A stretch of 39,039 nt of DNA, taken from Polaribacter sp. GTDB lineage: Bacteria > Bacteroidota > Bacteroidia > Flavobacteriales > Flavobacteriaceae. Positions 1 through 8,330 of the stretch are shown piece after piece. The stretch lies in NCBI GenBank assembly GCA_028336245.1, contig JAOKTT010000012.1, positions 1 through 39,039 on the forward strand. Reading direction: 5' to 3'. Position 1 is the stretch's first letter. Every line of letters begins with the position of its first letter. The notes beneath the pieces were generated by a model, which saw only the letters and a list, made by a program, of their open reading frames with translations, had not been told where the DNA came from and searched no databases. The position numbers and the translations under genes were made by a program.

Positions 1-170
1 TCAATTGAATTTGTGAAGCATGAATAAATGTACTCCTGAAGTTTTGTGAGATAATAACTTCGTTAGAGATCAACTTTAATGACAAGTTTTAAGTAAGAAT
101 AAATTAAATAGGTTTCCATTTTATACACGTATTAATGTAAAATAATGAAAACTATGTTAACAACATACAT

Positions 171-1196
171 ATGATTATAGATCTAATTTCAGATACAGTA
201 ACAAGGCCAACTAAAGGAATGTTGGAAGTAATGATGCGTGCAAAAGTTGGTGATGATGTTTTTAAGATGGATCCAACTGTAAATGAGTTACAGGAAAAAG
301 CCGCTGCGATGTTTGGAATGGAAGATGCGCTATTTTTCCCTTCAGGAACCATGGCAAATCAAACTGCAATAAAATTACACACGCAACCCGGAGACCAGTT
401 AATTTGCGATAAATATGCGCATGTTTTTAATTACGAAGGTGGAGGTGCAGCTTTTAACTCTGGTGTAACTTGCAAGTTAATTGATGGAAATAGAGGAATG
501 TTTTCTGCGGAACAACTGCAAGAAGCCGTTGCCGGTAGAGCAGACATTCATGTTCCTTTTTCACGTTTGGTTTGTTTAGAAAATACAACAAACAAAGGAG
601 GCGGTGCTTGTTGGGATTTAACTGAGTTAGAAAAAGTTCAAAAAGTTGCCAAAGAAAACAACTTGGCTTTTCATTTAGATGGAGCACGCTTATTCAACGC
701 TTTGGTTGCTAAAAATGAAACTCCAGAACAATATGGACAGTTGTTTGATACCATTTCAATCTGTCTTTCTAAAGGTTTAGGGGCGCCAATTGGTTCTATA
801 TTATTAGGGTCTAAAATTCATATTGCGAAGGCGCTAAGAATTCGGAAATTGTTTGGTGGTGCAATGAGACAAGCTGGTTTCTTAGCTTCTGCAGGAATTT
901 ATGCCTTAGACAATCATGTAACACGTTTGGCAGAAGATCATCAAAAAGCTAAAGAAATAGGTGCAGTTTTAGAAGCTGTTTCTTATGTTAAAGAAGTAGC
1001 ATTGATTGAAACTAATATTGTGATTTTTTATGTTTACGAAAGCATAGGTGCAGATAATTTTATTCAAAAAATGAAAGCTAAAAATATTCTATTAACACCA
1101 ATGGGAGAGGGAAGAATTAGAATTGTTACGCATTTGGATTATACCAATGATATGCATGAAATCCTATTAAAAGAACTCCAAAATTTTTTAAAATAA
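171..1196 (+). CDS. ltaE: Low-specificity threonine aldolase
   Basis: This is a PLP-dependent fold-type I enzyme of the threonine aldolase family, which cleaves L-threonine or L-allo-threonine to glycine and acetaldehyde in the cytoplasm. The 341 residues match the usual family length. The N-terminus (IDLISDTVTRPT) is the family hallmark. The motif FPSGTMANQ lies near residue 60, HLDGARLFNA near 170, and SICLSKGLGAPIGS near 195-208 carries the lysine expected to bind PLP. The ATG is the only start giving the correct family N-terminus. The gene converges on the metalloprotease gene, with a decayed gene between them. No clear terminator follows it, and no convincing promoter lies in the 170 bases upstream, which hold no gene I can support. 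The assignment is secure at family level; stereospecificity cannot be read from sequence. Confidence 0.95.
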   Translation: MIIDLISDTVTRPTKGMLEVMMRAKVGDDVFKMDPTVNELQEKAAAMFGMEDALFFPSGTMANQTAIKLHTQPGDQLICDKYAHVFNYEGGGAAFNSGVTCKLIDGNRGMFSAEQLQEAVAGRADIHVPFSRLVCLENTTNKGGGACWDLTELEKVQKVAKENNLAFHLDGARLFNALVAKNETPEQYGQLFDTISICLSKGLGAPIGSILLGSKIHIAKALRIRKLFGGAMRQAGFLASAGIYALDNHVTRLAEDHQKAKEIGAVLEAVSYVKEVALIETNIVIFYVYESIGADNFIQKMKAKNILLTPMGEGRIRIVTHLDYTNDMHEILLKELQNFLK

Positions 1197-1199
1197 AAA

Positions 1200-1581
1200 T
1201 GGATAACGAAAGAAATAAGAGATCTAAAGATGCTTTTATTTTCGTCGTATAAATCATCATACCGAATAGCAATAGTAAAGCTACCTTTGTTGTATGCAAT
1301 ACCTGCACGGTATGCAGGAAAATTTGTGTCTAAAGCATTAAATTAAATGTGGAGTTTTGTAAAATAACATCCTAATTCTTTAGAAAACGGAATGTTAAAA
1401 TTTTTTTAATGTAAAGAAACTAAACGAGTTCCATAAAGGCTATAAGACAAATTATTAATTGCAGGATTTAGATAATTTATTCCAGTTCCTAGACAAAACC
1501 GTTTCCAAGTTCATAAACTACATTTATTGAAATACCAATGGTAGTTCGATTGCAGAAACCTATTGTAAAACTACCTCTAAA
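1200..1581 (-). pseudogene. Decayed outer-membrane beta-barrel protein gene (3' part)
   Basis: Read leftwards, this stretch encodes beta-barrel-like peptide in three overlapping frames broken by shifts and stops. About 1581-1492 gives a segment including FRGSFTIGF and RTTIGISINVVYELGNGF. About 1492-1409 gives GTGINYLNPAINNLSYSLYG. About 1399-1200 gives NIPFSKELG, then an in-frame TAA, then YRAGIAYNKGSFTIAIRYDD. Alternating polar/hydrophobic residues, aromatic girdles and the repeated GSFTI phrase are typical of outer-membrane beta-strands. Switching frame requires at least two indels in addition to the stop. The upstream 5' part of the gene is missing: the remnant runs directly into the 3' end of the metalloprotease gene. 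The specific family is not recognised. That this is an eroded gene rather than chance is inference from the quality of the peptides. Confidence 0.5.
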
Positions 1582-3611
1582 TTTTGTGGATTTAATAATA
1601 AATTTAAGGTCATTTCACTCGCTGTTTCCACTGCGCCAAAAGCATCAAACTCCACTCCTAAGTCACTTTTAAAAGATTCTCTACTCCTACCAAAACCTAC
1701 TGCTCTTGGCGGAAAAAGACCTAACTTTTCTTTCGGAATTGCAATTTCATCTACCGCTATTGTTTTTAAAACTGCCTGCAAAGCTATTCTTTCTGTGGTG
1801 CCAGAAACATGCTCTACAACTTTTTGATTTCCACCTTTTACAGCATAACTGTAATTTAAACCACCAATTAATTTTACAGCAGCTTCTGTTTGAAATCTAT
1901 GGAAAAAATACAGCGGCACAAACACGTCTTCTAATACCGAATAGGGTTGATTTGTTTTAATATTATCCGTAGAAAAATTAGCAATCGCTGTTTTTCTAAT
2001 CTTTAAAACGTTGTAGAGTTCATCATAAATAGTACCTCCATTATCCCATAAATGAGCAGCGCCATTTGCACTTCCCTGAGGCCTAGCATCGGAATCTGAC
2101 AAGTATTTTAATCCGCTTGCAAAAGCATTTTTTAAGAGTGTATTCAATTCTAAATCCTCATTTTTATTTTTTGGGAAATCTTGATATGCATACGCAACAA
2201 TTACTTTATCCCAGGCACCAATCTTGGTATCATAAGCATCTGAGAAATCAATCTTACCATCTAATAAAGTGAATTTTGGGTGCGGGTAATCCATCACCGA
2301 AGCTCTATTATTTGTACTTGCCGCAAAATTATGGGCAAAACCCAAAGTATGTCCAATTTCATGCGCCGATAATTGTCTAATTCTAGCAATTGCCATTTGA
2401 AGCGCAAAATTATCCGCTGTATTATTATTTGCATAAGGTGCTTGCAAAGCTTGTGCAATTAAAAAATCCTGTCTAATTCTTAGAGAGCCTAAACTAACAT
2501 GACCTTTCATAATTTCGCCAGTTCTTGGATCAGAAATACTTGCGCCGTAACTCCAACCTCTTGTAGAACGATGTACCCATTGCACCATATTATAACGCAC
2601 ATCTAAAGGATCTGCACCTTCTGGCAGCATTTTCATTTGAAACGCATCTTTATAACCAGCTGCTTCAAAGGCTTGATTCCACCAACGTCCGCCATCTAAC
2701 AAAGCAGAACGCACCGGCTCTGGTGTTCCTCTATCTAAATAATAAACAATAGGTTCTTTTGCTTCCGAAATTTCAGCTTCTGGATTCTTCTTTTCTAATC
2801 GATGTCTTCGAATAAATCGTTTTGTAATTGCTTCGTTTACTGGTGTTGCATAATCTAGGTAAGACATTACATTTGCACCAGAACGTGGATCAAATTTTCT
2901 TGGTTTGTAGTTGTTATCTGGTAATTCTACAAAAGAATGATGTTGATGCACCGTTATCAGACTCGCATCTGGCGTTACACTTCTTATATTATAACCTTTT
3001 GGAGTTCCTTTAAAAGTTAGCATGATGTCAAACTCAACATTTTTAGGAAATGCTTTCGTTCGCTCCATATTAAAAGCAGATTTACTCTTATCTAAACTGT
3101 AACTTCCTTGTTTATTGCTTGCCAAGCGATTTGCAACTCCGTGCGCATCTCTCATAAAAAAATCGGTAGCATCCACTAAAAATGCTCCATTTTTCTTTTC
3201 TTTGATAATAAAACCATGCAAGACAGATTTAGCAAAGGCTTGCTTTACCGATTTTTTTTCTTCCTTATTTTCAGTAATCGCTCTGTAGTCTTGATTCGGC
3301 TGAATAAGCATTATTTTATTACCTGCCTTTTTAAAATGAACTACAACCCCATCTCCCAATTGCCCTCTATCTAAGCCTATATCGTTAGAACCAATTCCTT
3401 CTGATAGGGATCGAACATACAGAAACTCTTTATCTATTTCATTAATTTGAATAAATATTTTGTCAGAATTATCATCGTAATAAAACGTAAAATAGCCTTC
3501 ATATTTAGTGATTCCTTTTTGAAGCTTGTTTGCTGTCTTTTGTAAAAAAAACTGCGAAAACCCATTCAGAGAGAAGAAACTAAAAAATAAAATAAATAGT
3601 ACTTTTTTCAT
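1560..3611 (-). CDS. Secreted zinc-dependent metalloprotease (DUF5117/DUF4953-type), C-terminally shortened
   Basis: This is a predicted exported metallopeptidase. The chosen ATG starts a clean signal peptide (MKKVLFILFFSFFS..., ending FSQ); the frame stays open ten codons further upstream, but those codons spoil the signal peptide. The extended zinc motif HEIGHTLGFAHN (HExxHxxGxxH) is near residues 417-428, with a downstream Met-turn-like SVMDYPHPKF. The preceding region matches the DUF5117 N-terminal module of Bacteroidota zinc-dependent metalloproteases, and the DUF4953-type peptidase module follows. At 683 residues it is shorter than the roughly 800 I remember for the family. It stops just after LLLNPQ, where relatives continue through a helical C-terminal segment. 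The last six codons (LEVVLQ) coincide with DNA that reads as beta-barrel peptide in another frame, so a deletion fusion is likely. The active site is intact; whether the protein still folds is uncertain. It is divergent from prfB. Confidence 0.85.
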   Translation of the reverse strand: MKKVLFILFFSFFSLNGFSQFFLQKTANKLQKGITKYEGYFTFYYDDNSDKIFIQINEIDKEFLYVRSLSEGIGSNDIGLDRGQLGDGVVVHFKKAGNKIMLIQPNQDYRAITENKEEKKSVKQAFAKSVLHGFIIKEKKNGAFLVDATDFFMRDAHGVANRLASNKQGSYSLDKSKSAFNMERTKAFPKNVEFDIMLTFKGTPKGYNIRSVTPDASLITVHQHHSFVELPDNNYKPRKFDPRSGANVMSYLDYATPVNEAITKRFIRRHRLEKKNPEAEISEAKEPIVYYLDRGTPEPVRSALLDGGRWWNQAFEAAGYKDAFQMKMLPEGADPLDVRYNMVQWVHRSTRGWSYGASISDPRTGEIMKGHVSLGSLRIRQDFLIAQALQAPYANNNTADNFALQMAIARIRQLSAHEIGHTLGFAHNFAASTNNRASVMDYPHPKFTLLDGKIDFSDAYDTKIGAWDKVIVAYAYQDFPKNKNEDLELNTLLKNAFASGLKYLSDSDARPQGSANGAAHLWDNGGTIYDELYNVLKIRKTAIANFSTDNIKTNQPYSVLEDVFVPLYFFHRFQTEAAVKLIGGLNYSYAVKGGNQKVVEHVSGTTERIALQAVLKTIAVDEIAIPKEKLGLFPPRAVGFGRSRESFKSDLGVEFDAFGAVETASEMTLNLLLNPQNLEVVLQ

Positions 3612-3682
3612 GATTAATATATTTTGTATAAATCTATACAATAACTATCAGCTTTTAAAACGAGAAATCTTAAAATTTCATT

Positions 3683-3690
3683 TATTTTTG
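3683..3690 (+). promoter_or_regulatory. Possible -7 element for prfB
   Basis: TATTTTTG matches the Bacteroidota -7 consensus TAnnTTTG and ends 8 bases before the prfB ATG. If used, it would give an almost leaderless transcript. No good TTG box is seen 19-20 bases upstream, so confidence is low. Confidence 0.3.
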
Positions 3691-3698
3691 TTGGACTT

Positions 3699-4796
3699 AT
3701 GATTACACAAGACCAACTTAAAGATATTGCCGAAAGAATTGAGAAACTAAAATCTTATTTAGAGATTGATAAAAAGCTCATAGAAATTGCGAACGAAGAA
3801 GAAAAGACCGTAAATCCAGATTTTTGGAACGACCCAAAAGCTGCAGAAGTTTTGATGAAAGAATTGCGTTTCAAACAAAAATGGGTGGAAGATTATCGCA
3901 AAACAATTACTTTAAATGAGGATGTACATGTATTGTATGATTTTTACAAAGAAGGGGAAGTAGATGAAACAGAAGTCATTGAACAATTTAAAAAAACAAG
4001 TACTTTTTTAGAAGATCTAGAATTTAAGAATATGCTTTCTGAGGAAGGCGATGCGCTTTCAGCAACAATACAAATTACGGCCGGTGCCGGGGGAACAGAG
4101 AGTTGTGATTGGGTAGAAATGTTGTCTAGAATGTACACAATGTGGGCAGAAAAGCAAGGTTTTAAATTAAAAACACTGAATTATCAGGCTGGAGATGTGG
4201 TGGGAATTAAAACAATTACCATAGAAATTGAAGGCGATTATGCTTTTGGTTGGTTAAAAGGAGAGAATGGTGTACATCGTTTGGTGCGGATTTCACCTTT
4301 TGATTCAAATGGAAAACGGCATACAACCTTTGGATCTGTATATGTTTTTCCTGTGGCTGATGATTCTATAGAAATAGACATAAACCCTGCAGATGTAGAA
4401 ATTGTAACTGCGCGCTCAAGCGGCGCTGGAGGTCAAAATGTAAATAAAGTAGAAACCAAGGTGCAGTTGACACACAAACCTTCAGGAATTCAGATTTCTT
4501 GTTCCAACTCACGTTCTCAGCACGATAATAGAGCGACTGCGATGAAAATGCTGAAATCTCAATTGTATGAAATTGAACTCCAAAAACAACAAGCAGCTAG
4601 AGATGAAATTGAATCCGGTAAATTAAAAAACGAATGGGGAAGTCAGATACGGAATTATGTAATGCATCCTTATAAATTAGTGAAAGATGTTAGAACTGCG
4701 CACGAAACAGGAAATGTAGATGCTGTTATGGATGGAAATATTAATCCTTTTTTAAAGGCATATTTAATGTTGAATGGGCAGAAAAAAGAGGAGTAA
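3699..4796 (+). CDS. prfB: Peptide chain release factor 2
   Basis: Class I release factor that reads UGA and UAA stop codons and triggers peptide release on the ribosome. The 365 residues match the family. The catalytic [16 protein letters not shown] (GGQ loop) lies near residues 240-255. The type-2 stop-recognition tripeptide SPF occurs in [13 protein letters not shown] near 200-212, which separates it from RF1 (PxT). In many bacteria prfB carries an in-frame TGA near codon 25 that is bypassed by a programmed +1 frameshift. Here the corresponding stretch ([11 protein letters not shown]) is read straight through without a stop, so that autoregulation is absent. The next gene, an ArsC-family reductase, begins 18 bases after the stop and may be cotranscribed. 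Identification is secure. Confidence 0.97.
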   Translation: MITQDQLKDIAERIEKLKSYLEIDKKLIEIANEEEKTVNPDFWNDPKAAEVLMKELRFKQKWVEDYRKTITLNEDVHVLYDFYKEGEVDETEVIEQFKKTSTFLEDLEFKNMLSEEGDALSATIQITAGAGGTESCDWVEMLSRMYTMWAEKQGFKLKTLNYQAGDVVGIKTITIEIEGDYAFGWLKGENGVHRLVRISPFDSNGKRHTTFGSVYVFPVADDSIEIDINPADVEIVTARSSGAGGQNVNKVETKVQLTHKPSGIQISCSNSRSQHDNRATAMKMLKSQLYEIELQKQQAARDEIESGKLKNEWGSQIRNYVMHPYKLVKDVRTAHETGNVDAVMDGNINPFLKAYLMLNGQKKEE

Positions 4797-4814
4797 TGCT
4801 TCTTAAATAAAAAA

Positions 4815-5156
4815 ATGATAAAAATATACCACAATCCGCGTTGCAGGAAATCTAGAGAGGGTTTGACTGTTTTAGAAAACTCTGGAAAAGAGTTTGAAAT
4901 CGTAAAATATTTAGATAAGGTTCCTTCAGAGGAAGCCTTAGCAGAAATCATCAACTTATTAGGCATCTCCCCGATGCAATTAGTTCGGAAAACAGAAAAA
5001 ATATGGAAAGAAAATTACAAAGGAACACATATGTCAGATGCTCATATAATCACAGCTATGATAGAAAATCCAAAGTTAATAGAGCGTCCAATTGTCATCA
5101 ATAAAGAGAAAGCAGTTATTGGAAGACCTTCAGAAAAAATCAATACTATTATTTAA
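4815..5156 (+). CDS. arsC: ArsC-family arsenate reductase (glutaredoxin-type) or related protein
   Basis: Small thioredoxin-fold protein of the ArsC family, 113 residues, the usual length. The N-terminal HNPRCRKSREGL places the catalytic cysteine at residue 10. The C-terminal ERPIVI and AVIGRP motifs carry the arginines that surround the active site in enterobacterial ArsC. Enzymes of this type reduce arsenate to arsenite with glutathione and glutaredoxin. No arsenite exporter or ArsR regulator lies nearby, so a role in arsenic resistance is not supported by context. Many chromosomal copies of this family have no tested function. It follows prfB by 18 bases and probably shares its transcript. 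No T-rich hairpin was seen after it. Family assignment is firm; substrate is uncertain. Confidence 0.85.
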   Translation: MIKIYHNPRCRKSREGLTVLENSGKEFEIVKYLDKVPSEEALAEIINLLGISPMQLVRKTEKIWKENYKGTHMSDAHIITAMIENPKLIERPIVINKEKAVIGRPSEKINTII

Positions 5157-5249
5157 AATTATCTTACATTAAACCTTTAACTTTTCTTTAACTCAATGTG
5201 ATTAAACTATAAATGTTCTTTGCAGCCTAACATTAAAACCATTTAAGTT

Positions 5250-7712
5250 TTGACCCCAAAAAATATACTTTTCATTTGCTGTTTATTTACCATTTCCACT
5301 TTGTTTTCTCAAAAACAAAATAATCCTAATAGTATTACTATTTATGGAAAGGTAGTAGATACAAGAACCAATCAACCTTTAGAATACGCTACCATTATAA
5401 TAAACAATACAGAAACTGAAAAGGTTTCCGGAGGAATTACAGATTTAAATGGTGAATTCTCAATAGAAATGCCAAAAGCAACCTATCAAATTAGTGTTGC
5501 TTTTATTTCTTTTGAATCTGCAAAATTTCCAAAAGAAAAGATTACTTCAAACAAAGATTTAGGAATTATCAAATTAGCAGAAGCTACCAATGGTTTAAAT
5601 GAAATCGTTATTGTGGCAGAGAAAACTACAGTTGACATTCGTTTAGATAAAAAAATATTTAATATTGGTAAAGACCTATCAATAAGAGGTGGTAATGCGA
5701 GTGATGTTTTAGGAAATGTGCCTTCTGTGCAGGTGGATGTTGAAGGAAACGTGAGTTTACGAGGAAATGAAAATGTAACCATATTAATTGATGGCAGACC
5801 AAGTGCATTAGTCGGTATGAATGGTGCAGACGCATTGAGACAAATTCCTGCAGAAGCTATTGAGAAAGTAGAAGTTATTACTTCTCCATCTGCGAGATAT
5901 GATGCCGAAGGTACGGCTGGTATTTTAAATATTATTTTAAGAAAAAACAAATTAATAGGGTTTAATGGTTCTTTACAATTGGATTTAGGAATTCCTGAAA
6001 GAGTAGGAACAGCTTTTAATGCAAATTGGAGAACTGAAAAATGGAATTTCTTTACCAATACAGGCTTCAGATATAACGCCACCCCTGGAAACGCTTTTAG
6101 TGATTCTGACTTTCTGTCTTCGACTGCACAAAACGCAAGAGTTCTTGAAAGCAGAAAGTTCGGAAGGTTAAGTAGGTCTTTATTTACCAGTTTTGGTGCT
6201 GAATACTATCTCACCACAAATTCAAGTGTTATTGGAAATATTGTTTTTAATAGCGGGAATGACGATGATGTAAATACAAATGATATTAAAAGATTTAATT
6301 CTGAAGGTGTTATAAATGAAGCAACTTTTAGAACTGAAAGCGAAGGGGAAGATGAAAAGAGAGTTCAGTATACGATCGATTATGTAAATAATTTTAGTCA
6401 AAAGGGGAGAAAATTATCAATAAGCTCGCAATACTCGACAGAAGCTGAAAATGTTTTAAATAACATTACAGAAGTAGATACATCGGTAAACCTATTAAAC
6501 GATTTAGAACAAGTTATTGAAGATCAAAACGAAAATAGTGGCTTATTCCAAGTTGATTATGTGCATCCAGTAGGAGAAGACATTCAATATGAAGCAGGTT
6601 ATAGAGGAAATTATAGAGATATATTTAATAGTTTTTTTTTAGCAGAAAGACAAGATTTTGAAAATAATGGTCCTTTAATTCCAGATGCAGGTTTAAATAA
6701 TTCTTTCAATTACGAAGAATTTGTAAACGCTGCCTATTTTCAATATGGTCAAAAATTTAATAAAATATCACTTTTAACAGGAGTGCGTTATGAATATACT
6801 TCCATTGAAATTGCGCAACAAACAGCAACAACAAAAGACAATAGAAGTTATGGAAACTTATTTCCTACTGTAAACCTTGGTTTCGAATTTAAAGATGGAG
6901 AAAATATCACTTTAGGGTATAACAGAAGAATAAGAAGACCAAGAGGCAGAAGTTTAAACCCATTCCCAAGTCGTTCTAGTGAAAGTAATATATATAGCGG
7001 TAACGTAGCTTTAAATCCTGTAATTACAGATGCTTTAGATCTTGGTTATTTAAAACGTTGGGATAAATTTACACTTAGTACATCTCTTTATTATAATATT
7101 AGTAATGATAATTGGGAACGCATACAAGAAGATACAGGAATGCTAACAGACAACGGAGACCCTATTACACGAAGGTTTCCTATAAACTTATCAACGGAAG
7201 AAAGAGTTGGTTTGGAGCTTACACTAAACTATAGACCTATAAAAGCTTGGAATATAAATAGTGATTTTAATGTATATAACGTTACTAGTGCTGGAAATTA
7301 TACGAACCTTAGTACAAACGTTACCCAAAATTTTGATTTTGAAAACACGTCATTTTTCATCAGACTCAATCAAAAGATAAGTTTACCTGGTAAAACAGAT
7401 TTACAAATAAATACGAATTACCGGGGCCCATCACAAAATGCACAAACAAATAGCAAAGGAGTCTTTAGTATGAATCTGGCCGCCAGTAAAGATTTATTTG
7501 ATGAAAGCGCCTCTTTGAGTTTAAATTTTAGCGATGTTTTTAATAGCAGTATCAGTCAAAGAACAACCATACTTCCAAACTTTTTAGAACAATACTCAGA
7601 GTTTCAATGGAGAGATCCTCAAATTAGAATCAGTTTTGTGTATCGTTTTAATCAAAAAAAGGAGAGAGAAAGAAGAGAGGATACTTATGGTAGAGAAAAT
7701 TATGAAGGCTAA
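5250..7712 (+). CDS. TonB-dependent-receptor-like outer-membrane protein (carboxypeptidase-regulatory domain, plug, beta-barrel)
   Basis: Large outer-membrane protein of 820 residues. Translation apparently starts at a TTG; this gives a signal peptide (PKNILFICCLFTISTLFSQ) that later ATG codons would destroy. Residues about 28-110 form a CarboxypepD_reg-like immunoglobulin-type domain (ITIYGKVVDTRTNQPLEYAT). Residues about 120-225 are a plug domain (VPSVQVDVEGNVSLRG, then VTILIDGRPSAL, then IEKVEVITSPSARYDAEG). The remainder is a beta-barrel rich in Asn, Tyr and aromatic-ended strands, closest to the 'outer membrane beta-barrel family' class common in Flavobacteriia. No SusD-like partner or other substrate-defining gene is adjacent, so the ligand is unknown. 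The C-terminus ends in a charged tail (RRED...REN) after the last strand IRISFVYRFN. A strong bidirectional hairpin follows about 140 bases downstream. Confidence 0.9.
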   Translation: MTPKNILFICCLFTISTLFSQKQNNPNSITIYGKVVDTRTNQPLEYATIIINNTETEKVSGGITDLNGEFSIEMPKATYQISVAFISFESAKFPKEKITSNKDLGIIKLAEATNGLNEIVIVAEKTTVDIRLDKKIFNIGKDLSIRGGNASDVLGNVPSVQVDVEGNVSLRGNENVTILIDGRPSALVGMNGADALRQIPAEAIEKVEVITSPSARYDAEGTAGILNIILRKNKLIGFNGSLQLDLGIPERVGTAFNANWRTEKWNFFTNTGFRYNATPGNAFSDSDFLSSTAQNARVLESRKFGRLSRSLFTSFGAEYYLTTNSSVIGNIVFNSGNDDDVNTNDIKRFNSEGVINEATFRTESEGEDEKRVQYTIDYVNNFSQKGRKLSISSQYSTEAENVLNNITEVDTSVNLLNDLEQVIEDQNENSGLFQVDYVHPVGEDIQYEAGYRGNYRDIFNSFFLAERQDFENNGPLIPDAGLNNSFNYEEFVNAAYFQYGQKFNKISLLTGVRYEYTSIEIAQQTATTKDNRSYGNLFPTVNLGFEFKDGENITLGYNRRIRRPRGRSLNPFPSRSSESNIYSGNVALNPVITDALDLGYLKRWDKFTLSTSLYYNISNDNWERIQEDTGMLTDNGDPITRRFPINLSTEERVGLELTLNYRPIKAWNINSDFNVYNVTSAGNYTNLSTNVTQNFDFENTSFFIRLNQKISLPGKTDLQINTNYRGPSQNAQTNSKGVFSMNLAASKDLFDESASLSLNFSDVFNSSISQRTTILPNFLEQYSEFQWRDPQIRISFVYRFNQKKERERREDTYGRENYEG

Positions 7713-7850
7713 TTTTAGGCGTTTAAAAGGATTTTACTTACCAATCTTATGTATTTGTTCCCCAGAAAATCATCCGAAAAGTGAGACTTCACGAACAGAT
7801 ATAAAAATAGATTTCCAATTCATTCCGTAACGCGCTCACTAAAATCCATA

Positions 7851-7885
7851 AAAAAACTCGTTCCATTTAATGAACGAGTTTTTTT
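7851..7885. terminator. Bidirectional intrinsic terminator
   Basis: A 13-base stem (AAAAAACTCGTTC with GAACGAGTTTTTT) with an 8-base AT-rich loop has an A-run on one side and a T-run on the other. It can end both the rightward receptor transcript and the leftward small membrane protein gene. Confidence 0.85.
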
Positions 7886-7906
7886 ATTATCTATATTTAA
7901 TGAAGA

Positions 7907-8080
7907 CTACTTTCCTTGCGCAGCTTTCTTAGCTTCCTGCTTTAATTTAAAGTTCTCCCAAACAGTGCCACCAATCCAATAAGGAACTACAAAGGTTAAA
8001 AGAAATATCAACAACCAAAAACCAGCTGTAAATATAAACATAAATAAAACCAATCCTGAAAATTGAGAAAAATCTAACAT
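7907..8080 (-). CDS. Small single- or double-span membrane protein, 57 residues, unknown function
   Basis: A short open frame starting MLDFSQFSGLVLFMFIFTAG and ending KKAAQGK. Residues about 8-34 are strongly hydrophobic (VLFMFIFTAGF then WLLIFLLTFVVPYWIGG), enough for one long or two short membrane spans. They are followed by a basic, lysine/alanine-rich cytoplasmic-type tail (WENFKLKQEAKKAAQ). This composition, with a clean ATG and stop, its own gene-sized interval and a terminator 20 bases past its stop, argues that it is real. I recognise no family with certainty; small proteins of this layout are common in Flavobacteriia. It converges with the receptor gene and is divergent from fumC. 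Confidence 0.7.
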   Translation of the reverse strand: MLDFSQFSGLVLFMFIFTAGFWLLIFLLTFVVPYWIGGTVWENFKLKQEAKKAAQGK

Positions 8081-8206
8081 AATAAAAACATTTATTAATT
8101 TCTACTACAAAAATAAGACATATTTTCAAATTTAACTCGGTAAATTCAAAATTTTCCAAAAGAATTTAATCTCTTTTGTTCAAATCGTTTTTACTTAGTT
8201 TTTTTG

Positions 8207-8214
8207 TAAATTTG
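8207..8214 (+). promoter_or_regulatory. Probable -7 promoter element for fumC
   Basis: TAAATTTG matches the Bacteroidota -7 consensus TAnnTTTG. Nineteen bases upstream is TCG rather than TTG (one mismatch, 8185-8187). It implies a leader of about 110 bases before the fumC ATG. Confidence 0.5.
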
Positions 8215-8225
8215 TGTCACTGGGC

Positions 8226-8279
8226 ATGGCAATCTATTTAAATGAAACGGGCATATTTAAATTTTCGTCAGAGATGTAA
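8226..8279 (+). other. 17-codon upstream ORF in the fumC leader
   Basis: ATG at 8226 opens a 17-codon frame (MAIYLNETGIF...) closed by TAA at 8277-8279, 51 bases before the fumC start. It lies wholly inside the leader predicted from the -7 element at 8207. It could be a leader peptide or chance; there is no strong ribosome binding site. Confidence 0.2.
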
Positions 8280-8330
8280 ATAAGAAATAGCAAAGAATAG
8301 AAAACCGTTTAAAAATATAAAAATAAACAC

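Noticed and set aside
1-170. A possible 3' end of an upstream gene (SIEFVKHE then stop at 25-27) and a near -7 element TAGGTTTC at 109-116
   Set aside because: Eight codons are not enough to support a gene end, and the promoter match has a mismatch with no TTG box.
5486-6082. A 198-codon open frame on the minus strand inside the outer-membrane receptor gene
   Set aside because: It is the reverse-strand shadow of a well-supported gene; its composition follows the codon use of the other strand and no domain is seen.
7636-7830. A 64-codon frame overlapping the receptor 3' end and reaching toward the terminator
   Set aside because: It begins inside the receptor gene, has no recognisable features, and most of its non-overlapping part is ordinary 3' sequence.
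7947-8159. A 70-codon minus-strand frame overlapping the 57-residue membrane protein
   Set aside because: It lies in another frame; the 57-residue frame has the coherent hydrophobic/basic layout and fits the terminator.
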